Positions 5,267 to 5,910 of a DNA stretch of 5,910 bases are shown here, piece after piece (position 1 is the first letter of the stretch; the number at the start of each line of letters is the position of its first letter). The stretch comes from Candidatus Zhuqueibacterota bacterium (lineage in GTDB: Bacteria; Zhuqueibacterota; Zhuqueibacteria; Thermofontimicrobiales; Thiofontviventaceae), in NCBI GenBank assembly GCA_014729735.1, contig WJJN01000309.1, positions 1 to 5,910 on the forward strand, read 5' to 3'. The notes under the pieces are model-generated. The model made no database searches. It was not told the origin of the DNA and was given only the letters and a program-made list of their open reading frames with translations. Both the position numbers and the translations under genes were made by a program.

Positions 5267-5601
5267 CAACACTCAATTTGATTAACTTACTGATTCTTAT
5301 TGATAAAATTCACTATTAATCTTTAATTATTTAAAATCAGTGAATTATATTGTTTAAAAAACCTGTTTATAGCAATAATAATTGTTTTTGGTTTAAATTT
5401 TTAACCAGTCGTCTTGCAAAAAAGAAATTATCATATAAATATTCGCAAGGAAAACTTGATAAAATGCAGTTTAGATGAATAGTAAAAACTGTTATATGAA
5501 GGGGTGTTCGGAAATACGCCACTTTTCCAGCGTATTTGCCTTAAAGAGGTCGAAATTGATCCATATATTGAGCTAAAATTCGTTACTTACACTTTATCTA
5601 G
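5267..5601 (+). other. A/T-rich intergenic stretch without a supported gene; possible leader RNA
   Basis: No reading frame with a start signal is seen; the best, ATG 5496 to TAA 5576 (26 codons), has no SD sequence. Dyads present: AATTCACT (5307-5314) with AGTGAATT (5339-5346); ACTGATT (5289-5295) with AATCAGT (5335-5341), which shares bases with the first and so excludes it; and AAATACGC (5512-5519) with GCGTATTT (5530-5537), a perfect 8-bp stem with a 10-base loop. These could belong to a leader RNA started at about 5273, but A/T-rich sequence makes chance pairing likely for the first two. Confidence 0.3.
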
Positions 5602-5614
5602 TATAATGCACAAA
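5602..5614 (+). promoter_or_regulatory. Consensus -10 box giving a (nearly) leaderless transcript
   Basis: TATAAT at 5602-5607 matches the sigma-70 -10 consensus. The -35 region 17 bases upstream (TTCGTT, 5579-5584) is weak. The expected transcription start, about 7 bases on, falls on or beside the A of the ATG at 5614. Confidence 0.4.
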
Positions 5615-5910
5615 TGATGAAAGAAAGAATGAAAAATATCGTAATTTACCTGTTATTCATTACAGGATTCGTCTGGGGAGTTTCAGCAAAAGCAATGATA
5701 AGCCCCGTCCGCCGCAATGAGTCCGGTAAACCGCTGTTATTCAATTGTAACGACATCCGGCTTGTAAAGCAGGAAATTGATCTATACCACCACCCGGTCG
5801 GAATCTGGATTGTTACCTGTACCAGTCAGTTGAGAAACCTAACTCCCAAAATTATAAAACAGGAGGTGGGATTTCCGGCAGGATGGGATATCATTCAATT
5901 CGACGATTCC
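5614..5910 (+). CDS. N-terminal part of an exported protein of unknown function; 3' end outside window
   Basis: The frame is open from ATG 5614 to the window end (99 residues, no stop). The first residues, MMKERMKN, are basic. A hydrophobic stretch follows (I9 to V23), ending in SAKA, a fitting signal peptidase I site after Ala27. The mature part begins MISPVRRNESGKPLLFNCNDI. A pattern then follows of strands with alternating hydrophobics and the run QLRNLTPKIIKQEVGFPAGW (about 73-92). I do not recognise the family; the layout of an early beta domain ending in a VGFP-like turn loosely recalls DUF4424-type exported proteins, but this is a weak guess. ATG codons at 5614, 5617 and 5629 are all possible; none has a clear SD sequence. 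The last would give a normal-length signal peptide (MKNIVIY...). Two cysteines in the mature part (C45 and C70) could form a disulphide. Confidence 0.7.
   Translation, partial: MMKERMKNIVIYLLFITGFVWGVSAKAMISPVRRNESGKPLLFNCNDIRLVKQEIDLYHHPVGIWIVTCTSQLRNLTPKIIKQEVGFPAGWDIIQFDDS

Noticed and set aside
5496..5576. 26-codon ORF in the intergenic region.
   Set aside because: It has no SD and no recognisable composition, and it spans the perfect stem at 5512-5537; not supported as a gene.

Overview
The window reads as a piece of a bacterial chromosome of moderate G+C with A/T-rich intergenic regions. A member of the FCB group (Bacteroidota, Ignavibacteria, Calditrichota, Marinimicrobia or relatives) is my best guess, with moderate confidence. 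The reasons are promoter-like sequences of the TTG ... TAnnTTTG type, a kinase/RapZ-C/nucleotidyltransferase cluster that I recall from that group, and several genes with good Shine-Dalgarno sequences, which argues against a typical Bacteroides. No rRNA, tRNA, CRISPR array or mobile element is visible.

Layout. (1) 1-621 (+): the 3' part of a citrate lyase alpha subunit gene (citF). (2) 622-1206 (+): a compact unit made of a promoter-like sequence, a 12-bp palindrome, an 88-residue orphan protein with a good ribosome binding site, and a strong intrinsic terminator. (3) 1229-2152 (+): an exported, possibly lipid-anchored calcineurin-like metallophosphoesterase with all metal-binding motifs. (4) 4332-2161 (-): a tightly coupled three-gene operon coding for an AmgK-like sugar kinase, a stand-alone RapZ C-terminal domain protein, and a MurU/HddC-like sugar-1-phosphate nucleotidyltransferase. 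(5) 5052-4462 (-): an unrecognised coiled-coil protein with a GTG start and a structured upstream region, closed by its own terminator. (6) 5053-5613: a 561-base A/T-rich intergenic region with divergent promoter-like sequences and dyad symmetries. (7) 5614-5910 (+): the 5' end of a gene for an exported protein of unknown function, behind a TATAAT box that would give a nearly leaderless mRNA.

How the genes fit together. The minus-strand operon is the most coherent unit. An anomeric amino-sugar kinase and a nucleotidyltransferase would convert a free sugar to sugar-1-phosphate and then to an NDP-sugar, as AmgK and MurU do for MurNAc in cell-wall recycling. The gene between them encodes only the domain that senses glucosamine-6-phosphate in E. 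coli RapZ. This suggests that the pathway carries its own metabolite sensor or an extra enzymatic step. A hairpin with a U-tract ends 12 bases before the kinase start codon and could act as an attenuator. The other genes (citF, phosphoesterase, coiled-coil protein, exported protein) show no clear functional link to this operon.
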